NCBI GenBank assembly: GCA_017419895.1 | Contig: JAFOKI010000249.1 | Coordinates: 1 to 6,661 of the forward strand | Length of the DNA: 6,661 nucleotides | Direction of reading: 5' to 3' | Source: Eubacterium sp. | GTDB taxonomy: Bacteria > Bacillota > Clostridia > Peptostreptococcales > Anaerovoracaceae | Part shown: piece by piece, positions 6,347 to 6,661 of the stretch | How the letters are laid out: every line of letters starts with the position of its first letter | Position numbering within the stretch: the first letter of the stretch is position 1 | Translations under genes and position numbers: made by a program | Notes under the pieces: generated by a model | Databases searched by the model: none | Told to the model about the DNA's origin: nothing | Seen by the model: only the letters and a program-made list of their open reading frames with translations

Positions 6347-6495
6347 TATCCCTTTTCACCTGTATATTAAAAATGGGACACAATTTTCAACGTTTTTAGA
6401 GCCTGTTCACCGAAAAAAACGGTCAGACTCTGATGGGAGAGCAGATAAACGTTGAAAATTGTGTCCCTTTTGTCTAAATATAACCAAAAGGGATA
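6347..6495. repeat. Nested palindrome enclosing the REPIN/MITE-like core
   Basis: Outside the 21-bp core repeat, the flanks are also complementary in nested order. TATCCCTTTT (6347-6356) pairs with AAAAGGGATA (6486-6495), and TATATT (6363-6368) pairs with AATATA (6477-6482), with only short unpaired pieces between. The whole 149 bases could therefore fold back on itself. The left outer arm has a competing partner: CTATCC (6346-6351) can also pair with GGATAG (6311-6316) at the folD stop. It fills most of the 202-base gap between folD and the convergent GH3 gene and may also act as a two-way terminator. Confidence 0.7.
6375..6467. mobile_element. REPIN- or MITE-like element with 21-bp inverted repeats
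   Basis: GGGACACAATTTTCAACG plus TTT (6375-6395) is perfectly inverted at 6447-6467, 51 bases apart. The centre is structured too: AGAG (6398-6401) pairs with CTCT (6428-6431), CTG (6403-6405) with CAG (6424-6426), and ACCG (6409-6412) with CGGT (6420-6423) around a loop of seven A. The arms are more AT-rich than the neighbouring genes. Two identical inverted repeats, about 93 bases in total, in an intergenic gap between convergent genes are typical of REPINs (REP doublets moved by RAYT Y1 transposases) or small MITEs. No ORF is inside and no clear target-site duplication flanks it. A plain two-way terminator is the alternative: on the minus strand the hairpin is followed by ATTTTT, and on the plus strand by TTTT. 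Confidence 0.6.
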
Positions 6496-6513
6496 ATCCG
6501 GCCTATACTGTTT

Positions 6514-6661
6514 TTAAGGAAGTTCGATCAGTCCGCGCCTGATTTTCATGATCAGGATCCTTCGCACAGACTCATTCAGCCGGGCTTTCGTGATACGGCC
6601 TGATGACACAGCTTTTTTAAGCGCTTTATATATTACCGTCGGATTTCCGGTACCGCAAACC
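6514..6661 (-). CDS. Glycoside hydrolase family 3, C-terminal end (partial)
   Basis: Read on the minus strand, the last 48 codons of an open frame enter from the right edge and stop with TAA (TTA at 6514-6516). The peptide contains ALKKAVSSGRITKARLNES and then VRRILIMKIRRGLIELP. This matches the end of the GH3 catalytic domain in bacterial beta-N-acetylhexosaminidases (NagZ-like), where a helix 'AV..G.I....l..SV.RIL..K...GL' closes the single-domain protein. Such enzymes remove N-acetylglucosamine in cell-wall recycling or glycan use. The active site (KH-GD loops) is outside the window, so the substrate is uncertain; a beta-glucosidase of the same family is possible but usually continues with more domains. 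It is convergent with folD. Confidence 0.75.
   Translation of the reverse strand, partial: VCGTGNPTVIYKALKKAVSSGRITKARLNESVRRILIMKIRRGLIELP

Noticed and set aside
6312..6513. CRISPR array or attachment site downstream of folD
   Set aside because: The repeats are a single inverted pair, not regularly spaced direct repeats, and no cas, integrase or tRNA sequence is in the window.

Overview
This window looks like the chromosome of an anaerobic Clostridia-type Firmicute. The evidence is the fhs-fchA-folD folate one-carbon cluster, strong AAGGAGG-like ribosome binding sites, TGnTATAAT-type promoters, and protein sequences of clostridial flavour. The coding DNA is of medium GC with many C/G-ending codons, so it is not a low-GC Clostridium in the narrow sense. 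No species can be named from the sequence alone.

Layout. (1) 38-1675, plus strand: an OPT-family oligopeptide transporter. (2) 1676-1769: a 94-base gap with a perfect extended -10 promoter that begins at the transporter stop codon, followed by two GC-rich hairpins. (3) 1770-2738: a P1-family (DmpA/NylC-type) self-cleaving N-terminal-nucleophile peptidase, closed by an intrinsic terminator at 2791-2821. (4) 2822-3019: an AT-rich leader with two candidate promoters. (5) 3020-4696: fhs, formate-tetrahydrofolate ligase. It is followed by a strong terminator (4711-4744) and a second nested stem-loop (4749-4795). (6) 4817-5443: fchA, methenyl-THF cyclohydrolase. (7) 5457-6311: folD, methylene-THF dehydrogenase, 13 bases after fchA. 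(8) 6312-6513: an intergenic region dominated by a long nested palindrome. Its core is a perfect 21-bp inverted repeat around a structured 51-base centre, like a REPIN or small MITE. (9) 6514-6661, minus strand: the last 48 codons of a glycoside hydrolase family 3 gene that runs off the window.

How the genes work together. The first pair suggests peptide uptake followed by intracellular trimming of peptides or amino-acid amides. The second group gives a complete route from formate + THF to 10-formyl-THF (Fhs), 5,10-methenyl-THF (FchA) and 5,10-methylene-THF (FolD). This is the upper methyl branch of the Wood-Ljungdahl pathway, and it also serves purine, serine and glycine one-carbon supply. 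No metF, CODH/ACS or other acetogenesis gene is in view, so acetogenesis cannot be concluded.

The two best points are these. FolD has lost the catalytic Lys and Gln of the cyclohydrolase site (Ala52 and Phe96 stand there) while keeping Tyr48, Asp119 and the dinucleotide site, so it is probably dehydrogenase-only and FchA probably supplies the missing step. The second is the nested palindrome downstream of folD, which no protein-coding feature explains. I did not see a clearly novel multi-gene system.
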